From Protostelium mycophagum (Eukaryota > Evosea > Variosea > Protosteliida > Protosteliaceae), in assembly GCA_002081555.1 (NCBI GenBank), contig MZNV01001665.1, forward strand, positions 1-20,195: 20,195 nt of DNA. Direction: 5' to 3'. Position 1 is the first letter of the stretch; every line of letters starts with the position of its first letter. The translations under genes and the position numbers were made by a program. Shown here piece by piece: positions 8,860-20,195 of the stretch. The notes under the pieces are model-generated. The model had not been told where the DNA came from, searched no databases, and saw only the letters and a list, made by a program, of their open reading frames with translations.

Positions 8860-9002
8860 TGTACACTTCCGTGGCTTCCGCTGGATCTTTTTTTGCTTCT
8901 GTACATTTCAATATAGGATGTTGTTTTGGACCACCAAGACATCCTGATGGAACACAAAGGTTTCTTTTACTTGTGTGTTGGACCTGTGCAATACGGAGAA
9001 TT

Positions 9003-9021
9003 TGTTCTGGTGTTCAGAACA
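9003..9021. repeat. Perfect 7-bp inverted repeat
   Basis: TGTTCTG (9003-9009) and CAGAACA (9015-9021) flank a 5-nt spacer. It lies inside the orphan ORF, so it may be coincidental. Confidence 0.5.
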
Positions 9022-9028
9022 TATACCT

Positions 9029-9068
9029 GCAGATTCATTGGAGAAGTGGCAGATTCATTGGAGAAGTG
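9029..9068. repeat. 20-bp tandem duplication
   Basis: Two identical adjacent copies of GCAGATTCATTGGAGAAGTG. Because 20 is not a multiple of three, the copies are read in different frames (RFIGEV then ADSLEKW). Confidence 0.95.
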
Positions 9069-9180
9069 GATGCTCTTCCTTCTAACCATAAAAGAAGACT
9101 GACTCTATTGGAATGTCTGAGGGATGGAAGGGTTCTTCCAGAAAAAACAAATGACAAAGCAGCAAAATCAAAAACAAAAT

Positions 9181-9251
9181 TTCCGTCGCCGGGAATCGAA
9201 CCCGGGGCTGCTCGGTGAAAGCGAGCGATGTTACCGTTACACCACGACGGA
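9181..9251 (-). tRNA. tRNA-Glu (anticodon TTC)
   Basis: On the minus strand the acceptor arm TCCGTCG pairs perfectly with CGACGGA, followed by the discriminator A. The anticodon stem GCTCG/CGAGC is perfect and encloses the 7-nt loop CTTTCAC with anticodon TTC. The T arm CCGGG-TTCGATT-CCCGG is canonical and also serves as the pol III B box. The D arm (GGTGTAACGGTAAC) is short, giving 71 nt in total. There is no intron and no encoded CCA. It sits between the 3' ends of the coiled-coil gene and DLD. Confidence 0.95.
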
Positions 9252-9390
9252 TGCTGTGATGCACCCTGAGGGAATGCTGCTGTCCAATGATATATTTCAT
9301 AATTTTTTTTTCAGCTCGCACTTTGAGGATGCACTGTGAAGAAGAGAAAGTATCAAAAAAATGACCTCTTCGTGTATCGCTTTTTATAAT
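9252..9390. other. Spacer between tRNA-Glu and the DLD 3' end
   Basis: It contains an acceptor-like tract, a T run ending TTTCAG at 9314, followed by a seven-codon frame SHFEDAL-stop on the plus strand. No exon pairs with it convincingly. The minus-strand DLD 3' UTR lies here without a clear AATAAA. Confidence 0.4.
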
Positions 9391-11521
<2,131 letters not shown>

Positions 11522-11937
11522 GTTGATCCCTTTTTGTTTTGATTTAAATGCCGGAAGATGACCAAAAAACTTCCGAAGTTTTCAGAAAAAAGAAAGAAAG
11601 AAAAATTTAACTTTTAAAAAAATTCCCTGAAATAGGGCTCAGAGAGCGTGTTGCAAGGCACTGTACCGTAACTCGCGGTAATAGACTTAGAAATAATCTG
11701 CTGGCTGCACGTCAAAACTGTATCGTGCAGTTGTACAAGAGAGAGAAATATGAGGATGAACCAGAGCCTCAAGGCATTACTGCGCGGTTCCATACTGTAG
11801 TGTTTATCGGTAACGTTTGTACATGGTGTTAAGACTGTCTAATATAGTAGTCATTTATGGGTGTTCAGGTTGTTGAAAAATATAATTCCGCTATTTTTGA
11901 GCCGTTGCACATCAGCGAAGCTCTTTGAAGCTGGTGG
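11522..11937. promoter_or_regulatory. Bidirectional promoter region of DLD and CEP290
   Basis: 416 bp between two divergent start codons must hold both 5' UTRs and promoters. The DLD side has a purine-rich AGAAAGAAAGAAAAA tract (11586-11603). The middle contains GTACCGTAACTCGCGGTAATA and further CGGTAA words of the dispersed repeat family. GTTTATCGGTAAC at 11802-11814 has a good right half (GGTAAC) of an RFX X-box, the element of many ciliary gene promoters, but a poor left half. No TATA box is evident. Confidence 0.5.
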
Positions 11938-14900
11938 ATGAGCAGCACACCCCGAGGAGATAGAACTCCTCGTGACGATAAAAATGGCTCAGTAAAGAAA
12001 GGTCAGAAGAAAGATGAAGAGAAGCTGCCACCGATCCGCGGCGGCAAAGCTCCAGAAAAAAAGGAGACCGCCTCAAAAGCTGAGGACTACCAAGACAAGA
12101 CAAAAGACGAATTGATCAAGCAATTGCTCAATGTAAAGACACAGTTCGATTCTTTGAAGGACGATTATGAAGTTTTGGGACAAGAGAGAGATGATTTGGA
12201 GGATGCAGTGCAGCAGATGAAAGATGATTTGAAGAATTCTGGATCTGGAGCACAAGGAGGTGATTGACATCCAAATCTTGTGAATTCCAGACAGATATCA
12301 ACCACGTGCAGCACACGAAGCACGCACATTAAGAAACGACAAAATGAAAGCAGAGAGAGAATTAGAACACCTCAAGAAACAAAATGAGAAATTATCTCTG
12401 TCATTAAAGACAGAAAAAGAACGAGTCCAAAAAGGCGTGGAGGTATTGTACATCTCAAAGAGGGAAAATATTCACCTGTGTAAGCGTTTCGAAGAAGAAT
12501 CCGCCAAAGTCAATGATTTAGAAGCTGAATTGGCCGAGTTGAAAAATGAGATGAAAGATCATCGAAAGGCGAATCAACAGAACAAGGCTAGGATGACCCA
12601 ACAGACAGCCGAAGAGAGTGAGGCGAAGTTGAAACTGGCGGAGAAGAACAGGCAGATTGATCAATATTTGGACGAAATCAGGGTATAGAATTTGGAAATA
12701 TTTTTGTGCTCAAAAAATTTATATTATTTATTTTCTTGAGTTTTTTGGTATTGTAAATATTTTGAATTACGGCAGACAAAAAATGCCAAAAATTATTTTT
12801 GTTATTATCTGGCAGATACGGATTGTACCTTCTAAAATTGTTGATCTGAGGGTCTTTTTTCAACAACCCCGGTACGGAACGCGAGTGTCGCGGTAAGGTG
12901 GTCACCGGGTGACTGATTCTTACCGCGATGGTCACGTTGCTTACCGGGATTATGAAAATAATAATTGGTCACAGCTATCAACAATTTTCCAAGTGTACAA
13001 ATCCGGTGGACAATATTATAATTATAAATAAATTTGTTTTATCTTTTGCAAAATAGCAGTGGAATGATTTTTGAGTGTTGGCCTCTTATCATTTTTTTAA
13101 TAAATTCCAGGCTTTAACTGTAAAGAACCGGGAACTACAAGAGGAGGTCGACGTGCTGCATGAAGACTTAGAGGCTGTCGTGCAAGAAGCGGAGTTGTGA
13201 GTATTTTTCCATAACTTGAAAAAATTAATGAAACGAAAATATCCACTCTATGTATCATGGGAGTGAACTTTCCAAACATTTTTATTATTTATTTAAACAT
13301 ATTATTTTCGGCATGAGTATTTTCCGAGTTTTTTCAGAGGTCACACGCGCCAAGACGAGAGTAAAAATGCCATGCGAGATCTGGTGGAGACACGGACACT
13401 ATTGGAACAAGATAGACAAGATCTCACAACACAGATCATCGCTCTACAACAGGAATTAGAAGCCAAGAGTGAGTATCTCGGATTTCGTTTTATTACATTT
13501 TTCAATGCATCAAGAGTTAAAATAAACTCAGAGTTTTTTAGCACCTAAACACACCTGAAGATTTACAAAGATTAATTACAAATAAACCAAACCTAATATA
13601 CGAGATATTGATATGAAAAGATGATCTGCACAGAAAGATGCTTCTAGAAATGGAATCCAAAATAAACCAATGGAAGGACGCTCTGGAGGAGCGAGACGCG
13701 GCCATTGCGGAACGCGATGAAGAGATTGAGAGATACGAGGCCTTGTTATCTTGTAGAGAAGGGAATAAGACCATCAATATAGAGGTAGGGTTTGTCGACA
13801 TGTCGTAGTGTCTGTTTCATTCGTTTGTGACTGTTTTATTTGTATGAAACATTTCGCCGAATTTCCTCTTGTTTTGTGCTGTTTTCAATTTATTTAAAGG
13901 AATTTTTAAAGTTGAATTAAAAGTTAAAATTAAATATTACTAGATTGTGGAAGACACACTGGACGGCCTTCGCAAAGCTGTAGCTGAGAGAGGTAATGAC
14001 CCAATCTCCTTTTATTATTTTGTAACGCATTTATATCCATCAAATTCGAACTACTCTTTATAACGATATCATGAACCGTTGTAGATTCGGTCATATTACG
14101 TCTGGAAGATAACATACAACTGCTCAGCCGAGATTATGAAGAATTGAGCGTGGAGCTGTTGAGGACAGAAGACCAGACGGAGGACCAAGTCAGGTCTGCT
14201 TTCAAAGGAAACAGGCAATTAGTCACAAATTTGAAAGAAGAAGTGAGGAATTCTGTCCATCTACAACATTGTAGAATGTCTGCAAATGAAGGAGATTGAT
14301 CTATATTTAGGTAAGATCACTCAAAACTCACATCGAGAAATTGAAGAAAGAGTCTGGTGGACAAGCACAAGCTCTGAAAGACACACAAGAGGCAAATGCG
14401 GAGATGCGACAAGTGATGTCTAAATACGAAACAGAATACGGGCTTGAAGATGCTGCAAAGGAATTGAGGGTCAGTATCTTTTTACCAAAGCGTCTCTGGA
14501 CCGTGCTCCTCTTTGGCAAAATCGTGTGCGAAGATTGAAGTTTACAGTAGTGCCAGAGTGAATTTTATGTTTGCGGTAAACCACAAAAACGTTCACAAAA
14601 TCACAAAAATCTACAGAGATACATCTATTGCTTTTTCGTATGACAAAGATACCTCGTATCCTGACTTGTGAATCCAAAAATCAAAATCGGATTGAAATCT
14701 ATAGGACATGAGGAATAAGTTGAAGACGAGAGATTTGACAATAAGGGAGCAAAACTATGAGATGTCAACAAAGCTGGAACAGATCGAGAAGTTGGTGGAC
14801 GAGGTACAGATACTCAGAGACAGGTGATGTTTCAATTCTTTTATTCAAAATCGAAATTGCATCAGAACATCTTTTTATTTGCAATGCATTCTTGTGTTTT

Positions 14901-17900
14901 TCTAAGACACAAAAGTTCAGAAGACTTCAAAATTTGAATCCCAAAAAATGGCGCGAAAACACTTTGACATCCCATCGCATAAACTCACCAAACACAGATG
15001 CGGCCTGCCCACCGGCCTCTCAGAGGACGAACTCGAGGCCTACGGCCTCCAACAAAAACTGGAGACGCAGCAGATTCGATCAGTGAACCGCCAATACGAG
15101 CGGGAGATCACGGAGCTGGAAGAAGAGCGTCTCAAGCTGAAGGCCGCCCTGCGGCTCCAAGCGCTTGCGGACGCGGAGACGGCCTTACGGCTGGGAATCC
15201 CCGTAGAAGAGTACAAAATGATGCAAGAGCTTGCTGAGGAGGCTAAGGTAATGTGATTCATGATCTTGATCGGTGTTGTTTGTCTTTTTATGTGGAGATG
15301 CTCGAATGAATACCGTTCATTCATCTTACAATCCGAGTGACATCTACGTCATCTACACTGATATAGATCTGCTATATGAGGATATCTCTGTATAAACTCT
15401 GACTTGTATCAAGAATCCCGAAGCACACGCAGATAAGAGGGCGATGGGAAGCGTTCAGGCACAGAGAGATATCGCGAAGCTGAAGAACGACCTCAAAGAG
15501 GCAAAGAAGGCCGCGAGAATGGCGGAGGCTGATGCAGCCGCGGCAAGGGAAGGTGCGAGGCACATGTTGTCACAAGAGGATGTAAAAGATATCATGCAGC
15601 AACATCAAGGCTTGAACGCGCAGGTATTTATTTGTGGAATCATCAACTTTTTAATCCAATTTTGAATAGTTTTTCAAGTGTTGATATCACACGGTATTGT
15701 TATGAGATTCACTGAAATTTCCCACAGCTGGCTGAGCGCAACGCGCTAATCGCAGAATTGAGATCCCAGAAACCCACGGAAATCATCATCACGAAGCCCA
15801 GGCGCATACCCTTCCCTCGGGATATGTCAATCGGAGGGTATGAGGACTTGCAATTTTTGAACGAGCAGCTCATAGAGTTCATGGAAGAGGTGATCATCCA
15901 TCCTGATCACATCATGATTTCAGAATGTTCTTTGGTGGCTTTGCCGTAGATCCTCAGATTTCAAGCACGGACCGGACTTGTGGCAAATTGGAGATGACAT
16001 TGTATTCTTATTACGAAAAGTCTTCTTGAATATTGTGACGATTCCAAATGAATTTCCTTCAACTTCTCACAACAACCAGGTCGAGTTACTTCGCGCAAAG
16101 ACAAAGCAACAAGAGGTAGAGATCAAGACATTCGCAGAACAGTACGCCATACTACAAGGCCAGCAGAGGCTTCTTTATCGGGAATATCACGAAGTCAACG
16201 AGAAGAAGGTGAAGGAAGAGAAGAGGCATCATAAAGAGATGGGCGATGCGCTGGACAGTGTTGCCGACAAGAGGTGAGTTGGTCTTCTCGTCGAGTATTT
16301 TTGAGACCCCAAACGCACAGAGAACACGAAAAAATGTGTTTGTGAATGATAAGCTTTGTGTGCGGTTCGCAACATCGTACTTTTTGCTGCAAGATTGCTC
16401 ATTTAAATAGGATGCAGTTCGACATATACGAGGCCGTCAAGACGATGTCAGCGGATGACGCTACCAAAGAGCTTGCCGTTTGTAAATACGAATACGGTGT
16501 TTCGAGACGCAAACTAGAATTCGCTCATCAAGAGATCCAGAGTTTAAGAAAGACCAACACGACCCTGGAGGAAGACATGAACGACATGGAGTCAATTCTG
16601 AAGGTGAGCTTCATCAGAATGAAACGTTGTAGATGAACCGTTCCAGGAAAGATTGATTACGCTGGAAGCGTATCGGGAAACCGCGCAGGCGAGGATCACC
16701 GCTTTACAGACCAAATTGGTTCACAGCATACCAGCAGAACAACTTCACGAGATACAAAGAAAGTCAGTTTTTCATCCTAAAATCACCAATAATGCCCCAC
16801 AAATTCTCCACGTTGATGACGTCATCACAGATACAACCAGATGGCGGAGAAGTACAAAGATCTGCTTGAATCTGAGCGAGAGACAAGCTCGAGATTATTG
16901 GCACTTGAGCCACAACGGAAGAGAGAGGAGCAACAGAAGGATCACTTGGCCGAAACCGAAGCGCGACTGCGCGAGGCGCACGCCAAGATCTCAGCTCTCG
17001 AAGATATGATGTCTCAACAGCAGAATAATGCAACAAGCTCCGTCACTTCCCTCACGTGAGGATGTCTATTGTGCACATGTCAGATTTGTTTATATGGATC
17101 TTTGCATTGCGGCAAAGCCGTAGAAAGGTGATGCATCCGAGTATTTGTTTGGAAATCACAAAAATCACAAGAAAGGCTTTGGCGATTTGTCATTGTAAAA
17201 AATTGTTGCATCAACAAGTTGTTCACTAGCGATTATTACCGTGTTGTAGAATTTGGACATTTTTCACATCGTAAAATGCACGGTAAATTCACGGTAATAA
17301 CGTGTAACATACCGTGAACTGGAGAGATCTGCAAAATCTGCATAATCTCATCAAATAATCGCTAAAGATGCACAGCAATAAGATCGCATCTCTCGAGATC
17401 TCAGAATTCAACGCCAAAAGCCGCATGGAGCTGGGACAGAAGAAGATCAAGATCTACAAACAGAACGTGGAGGATCTGGAGAGTAAGATGAAGGAGATGG
17501 AGCAAAAGATGCAAGAGATCAACCATTCGAGACAGATTTTGTCTGAATCGGGTGAGCGTTTATGTCACCTTTGGCGTTTAAACGTGAAAGACAGCAAAGC
17601 TGTACTACAAAAGCATAATCGATCTTTGTTGGTTTTTACCGCAAATATGCTTTGACACAACTCATGATATCTCAGAATCCGACCTAAGATGTCGCCTCGA
17701 TGGTGCCATCACCGCACCAGAATCCACACAAGTCCGATCCAGGCTGATCCACCTCGAGGAGCAATCCTCCATCTCCCAAGCTGAAGTGGAGCGTCTCCGC
17801 GACCTGTTGGAGCAGAGCCGAAAACAATCCGCAAACATGGGCGACAGGATAATGCGTCAGAACCGCGAAGCTGACAAGTTGCGTGAAGCACTGAGCGATC

Positions 17901-20195
17901 TCTCCTCCAAAGGGGACATGCAGTTGGCTTTCGGCAGGACACAACAGCAATTGATGTCTGCGAATCTGTCCGAAGCGGTGGCGGTCCATAAGATGAAGGA
18001 TCTCACGAAGCAGTACGCGATGCTCCATGCTAGCTATAGGAAGATGGAGAAGGTGCTGGAGCAGAGATTGGATCTGGTGTTTAATGTGAGTATTCGTACG
18101 TCTTGGTGTTTAATGTGAGTATTCGTACGTCTACGGGGTTCTGTAATGGTTTTGACAATTGACCTCCTTCAAATCTGCAGCTTCAGCATTTATCGTTGTC
18201 ATGTCTCCTACTGAGGGGATTTTCCACGAAAAAATATGTCGACATATGATGACGTATGATGACGTATTGCAAGGTGAGAGAAGAGCATAGAAAGAGAGTA
18301 CAAGTCCTGCAAGACAGGATCGACGAGTTATCACGTGGTGATCGATTCGTAGAGAGAGTAGAGAAGTTAATTAAAGCGATGAAATCTGCAGAAGAGAGGT
18401 CCTGGAACATCGAATCTGAGAGGTGAATTTTAATTTATTTTTCTGGAAATTTCCGCGAAATTTCACGAGAAATTCATCTCTATGAGTGTTTCGATCTCTT
18501 TCGACTTTCCCGGAAAATTTCGAAGAAAGTTCGCGAGAAACTCGGGAATATTCATCGTTGTAATGAGTATTTTGATCTCTACAGGGCACAATTAATAGCG
18601 GTGAATGATGATCTGGAGATGAATCTGGCCGAATCGAAAGCGAAGATCGAGCATCTACAATTGATTGCCAAGTCCCTGCCTGCTGACCCCTCTTCTAAAG
18701 CTTTTGTGGAAGCTGCAGAAGACGCTCTACAACGCAAAACACTCGAGGTAGCCATCTCATCATTCATCGCTTGTAATTTTATTGCGGATTTGCATTCCAC
18801 GAGTATTTTTTTTTGTTTGTTTTTGGTGATTTACGCCAAAACCACAACCACGAAACACCTTTGATGCGATGTAAATATTCATTCTTCACAATCTGATTTG
18901 CAGCTTCAAAGACATTGTCCTCAACATTTCGCCGACTCAACAACAGATCCGCCTCCGCAGAGAGAACGCCTCCCTGCACGACACCATCGCGCACCAAAAG
19001 AAGATGACACAAGGTCTAACCGAAACCATCGAGCTCCTCGAGACCCAGCTGGACGAGCGAGAGATCTTATCTAGAAAGAAGAACGAAGATCTGGAGAAGC
19101 GGCTCCGCGATGCGGAGATGAAAGCGCAGATCTCGGAGCGGGAGTCGGATCTGGCGATACTGCTCCAGCACAAGAGAATTCTGGACGAGAATGACCCGAA
19201 TTACCCGATTGCTGTGCGGTTGGAGGTGGGATTCGTGATGGTCTGTTTGATTTTGTTGAATAAGTTGAACAGACTTTTGCAGCTGAGATGTTGCATAGTG
19301 TTGTTGGTGCATCCAAATATTTGTTTGTGACTTGGCCGCAAACGACAAATCCCACACGAAAATCTCAAAGATTTCAAAAGTAGAGCTGCGGACGCGAATC
19401 ACCTGAATGAAACCTTTTCAGGAGGCCCTGACAGAGCTCGACAAGACCAACAAGACTAACAGGGACATGTCGGATCGATTGAAAGAACACACGGCTGAGG
19501 CGAAACATCTAAGATGCGAAATTCAACGCCAGCAAGAGGTGATACCATCTTTTAGATGACCGCTTCATGAGTATTATTACATGATTACGAGAAGCAATTG
19601 TACAAATGAATTTTACAACTTGTATATTGCAGAGTTTGGTCGGATCCCCCGCACCACGGTGAAGATCTCGGTAATTAACGTGTTCATTACCAAGAACTGG
19701 GGGGATCTGCCCAAATCCTGCAATACAGCAATATGGCTTTGACCGCAAAACACCAAAAAAAATTTCGCAATGACACCAAACAAATCTCAAGAGACATTAA
19801 AATCTCCAGCTGCTCACGGAGAAGGAAGGGGCTTTAAGAGTCTTAAGAGAAGGCCACAGAGACGGTGATGACGCTGAGTTAACCGAGGAAATGCACGGTA
19901 AGTACCGTAGCGAAGCTTTGGAAGACCGGACCAAACATCTGATCCTCCAAAACCGCGCAGAAACCGCCGAGACCGAGTTGGCCAAGTTAAAAAAAAAACT
20001 CCAGAAGAGCCAGGACCTCTTGTCTACAACCCAGCAAGTGGTGGAGAAGGTAAGCATCACCATCTTCTGGGATTCTCTCGGTGAATACGCTCCACTCTTT
20101 CTCTGACTGCTGTCTGACCAGCCACCACGTTACTTACCGCGACGGGTCGCGGTTAGAATATTCAGAGAAAAAGATTTGATCTATAAATAGATGAG
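11938..20195 (+). CDS. CEP290: CEP290-like ciliary transition-zone protein (5' part)
   Basis: 23 exons: 11938-12259, 12291-12682, 13111-13196, 13338-13468, 13621-13784, 13944-13992, 14085-14242, 14311-14469, 14705-14803, 14921-15247, 15414-15623, 15728-15889, 16080-16273, 16411-16603, 16647-16762, 16831-17055, 17376-17551, 17676-18085, 18274-18422, 18585-18747, 18947-19225, 19422-19538, 19810-20049; about 1507 codons, then an open intron. CEP290 links axoneme and membrane at the ciliary gate. Blocks matching human CEP290 (recalled) occur in order: QYLDEI near 235; YETEYGLEDA near 475; YEREITELEEERLKLK; AILQGQQRLLYREY near 780; ITALQTKL...KYNQMAEKYKDLL; KIASLEISEFNAKSRMELGQ; MSANLSEAVAVHKM. 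Nearly all is coiled coil; the first 60 residues are basic, disordered and unlike the human N-terminus. The exon 9 donor may instead be 14824; the second half is outside the window. Confidence 0.88.
12683..13110 (+). other. Longest CEP290 intron (428 nt) with embedded inverted repeat
   Basis: GTATAG donor and TAAATTCCAG acceptor. AT-rich except for a GC-rich island at 12870-12950. Within it TCGCGGTAAG (12888-12897) and CTTACCGCGA (12919-12928) form a perfect 10-bp inverted repeat around the palindrome GTCACCGGGTGAC (12901-12913). No ORF of note. Confidence 0.7.
12888..12928. repeat. Inverted repeat of the CGGTAA family
   Basis: Perfect 10-bp arms TCGCGGTAAG/CTTACCGCGA enclose a second palindrome, GTCACCGGGTGAC. 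More TTACCGGG and CACGTT words follow at 12930-12950. The island contrasts sharply with the AT-rich intron around it. Confidence 0.75.
16814..16827. repeat. 14-bp palindrome with CRE-like core at a 3' splice site
   Basis: TGATGACGTCATCA, a perfect palindrome ending 3 nt before the 3' end of CEP290 intron 16763-16830. The same GATGACGTCA core occurs at two DLD donors, and GATGACGTA occurs twice in tandem at 18245-18264. Confidence 0.8.
17056..17375 (+). other. CEP290 intron of 320 nt carrying a repeat element
   Basis: GTGAGG donor; acceptor GATGCACAG at 17375 chosen because it alone keeps the phase (AC|C) into NKIASLEISE. Its 5' half holds CATTGCGGCAAAGCCG and GATGCATCCGAGTATTTG; the latter resembles GGTGCATCCAAATATTTG in the intron at about 19308. 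The 3' half is the repeat element at 17227-17364. Confidence 0.7.
17227..17364. mobile_element. MITE-like element in a CEP290 intron
   Basis: TAGCGATTATT (17227-17237) and its exact reverse complement AATAATCGCTA (17354-17364) bound 138 bp with no coding capacity. The interior is built from CGGTAA/ACCGTG words. Positions 17292-17345 align with 19669-19725 of a second copy (shared GGTAAT, AACGTGT, GAACTGG, GATCTGC, AAATC). No target-site duplication was found. A non-autonomous transposon is the best guess. Confidence 0.5.
18075..18132. repeat. 29-bp tandem duplication across a 5' splice site
   Basis: Two exact adjacent copies starting TGGTGTTTAATGTGAGTATT (18075-18103 and 18104-18132). Each holds the last codons of a CEP290 exon and its GTGAGT donor. 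Using the first donor (18086) keeps the frame; using the second adds 29 nt, shifts the frame and reaches a stop. Confidence 0.95.
18245..18264. repeat. 10-bp tandem repeat TATGATGACG
   Basis: Two exact copies just before the acceptor of CEP290 intron 18086-18273. Confidence 0.85.
19625..19724. mobile_element. MITE-like element with 26-bp terminal inverted repeats
   Basis: Within CEP290 intron 19539-19809, the left end (TATTGCAGAGTTTGGTCGGA, then TCCCCC) and the reverse complement of the right end (TATTGCAGGATTTGGGCAGA, then TCCCCC) match at 22 of 26 positions. The 100-bp element has no ORF. It carries GGTAAT/ATTACC arms internally and aligns over its right half with 17292-17345. Confidence 0.6.
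20136..20153. repeat. ACCGCGAC/GTCGCGGT inverted repeat
   Basis: Perfect 8-bp arms with a 2-nt spacer, in the truncated last CEP290 intron of the window (20050 onward), preceded by ACGTTACTT. Same word content as 12888-12928; probably the edge of another copy continuing to the right. Confidence 0.65.

Larger units (their letters stand above)
8917..9102 (+). pseudogene. Orphan exon-like ORF, probably a gene remnant
   Basis: After an acceptor-like AATATAG (8910-8916) a frame of 61 codons is open to TGA 9100-9102. Its product looks protein-like: hydrophobic beta-type segments (GFFYLCVGPVQYGEFVLVF, then TYTCRF) and a helix with ADSLEKW, vaguely like the end of a PH-type fold. No start exon lies upstream and the neighbouring coiled-coil gene does not splice into it in phase. 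A 20-bp tandem duplication (9029-9068) shifts the frame inside it. With one copy removed, the same frame would run on through RRLTLLECLRDG toward the tRNA. I read it as a decayed gene fragment; a short real exon remains possible. Confidence 0.35.

Noticed and set aside
8859-9218. A 119-codon plus-strand frame beginning at ATG 8859
   Set aside because: It starts inside the upstream gene's poly(A) signal, runs through the tRNA gene on the other strand and has no domain; the 8917-9102 frame looks more protein-like.
17684-18028. Long minus-strand frame antisense to a CEP290 exon
   Set aside because: It lies wholly within the conserved exon 17676-18085, whose plus-strand reading matches CEP290 blocks.
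18585-20049. Reading the long coiled coil as a golgin, myosin tail or SMC protein
   Set aside because: The whole gene shows ordered, specific blocks shared with CEP290 (YGLEDA, ELEEERLKLK, QQRLLYREY, NLSEAVAVHKM), not just heptads.

Overview
This is a piece of a eukaryotic nuclear genome. The genes are broken up by many short spliceosomal introns, mostly 40-60 nt, with GTRAGT-like donors and AG acceptors. The three stop codons behave as in the standard code. A CEP290-like basal-body/transition-zone protein implies an organism that builds cilia or flagella. Gene spacing of tens to a few hundred bases, AATAAA touching stop codons, and a Rab-zinc ribbon-VWA protein reminiscent of the amoebozoan cpRas1 type suggest a free-living flagellated protist. 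I cannot name the lineage from sequence alone.

Layout. 1-616 (-): N-terminal part of an unrecognised protein that leaves the window. 617-1438: no convincing gene; hairpins and intron-like signals. 1439-1876 (-): small, very acidic protein. 2003-2431 (+): small unrecognised ORF, divergent from it. 2489-6344 (+): 19-exon gene for a protein of about 867 residues joining a Rab-type GTPase, a Sec23/24-like zinc ribbon and a von Willebrand A domain. 6497-8858 (+): putative membrane-anchored coiled-coil protein. 8859-9180: an exon-like orphan ORF with a frame-shifting tandem duplication. 9181-9251 (-): tRNA-Glu(TTC). 9391-11521 (-): complete mitochondrial dihydrolipoyl dehydrogenase (11 exons, 509 residues). 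11522-11937: shared promoter region. 11938 to the right edge (+): the first 23 exons (about 1507 codons) of a CEP290 orthologue, running out of the window.

The genes do not form one pathway. DLD serves the mitochondrial 2-oxoacid dehydrogenases and the glycine cleavage system. CEP290 belongs to the ciliary gate. The Rab-VWA protein probably acts in membrane traffic.

The least ordinary signal is in the non-coding DNA. Several introns of the Rab-VWA gene share a common 3' half (an exact TTTCTGAGA 7-8 nt before the 3' end) and palindromic GAAATTTC cores, as expected if introns spread as copies of one element (introner-like). A second dispersed family, rich in CGGTAA/TTACCG and with inverted terminal repeats, sits in CEP290 introns and intergenic DNA; two copies align with each other over about 55 nt. 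Short words (CTACAAC/GTTGTAG, GATGACGTCA) also recur at or near splice sites. All gene models were spliced by hand from reading frame, splice signals and recalled family alignments; no database search was possible.
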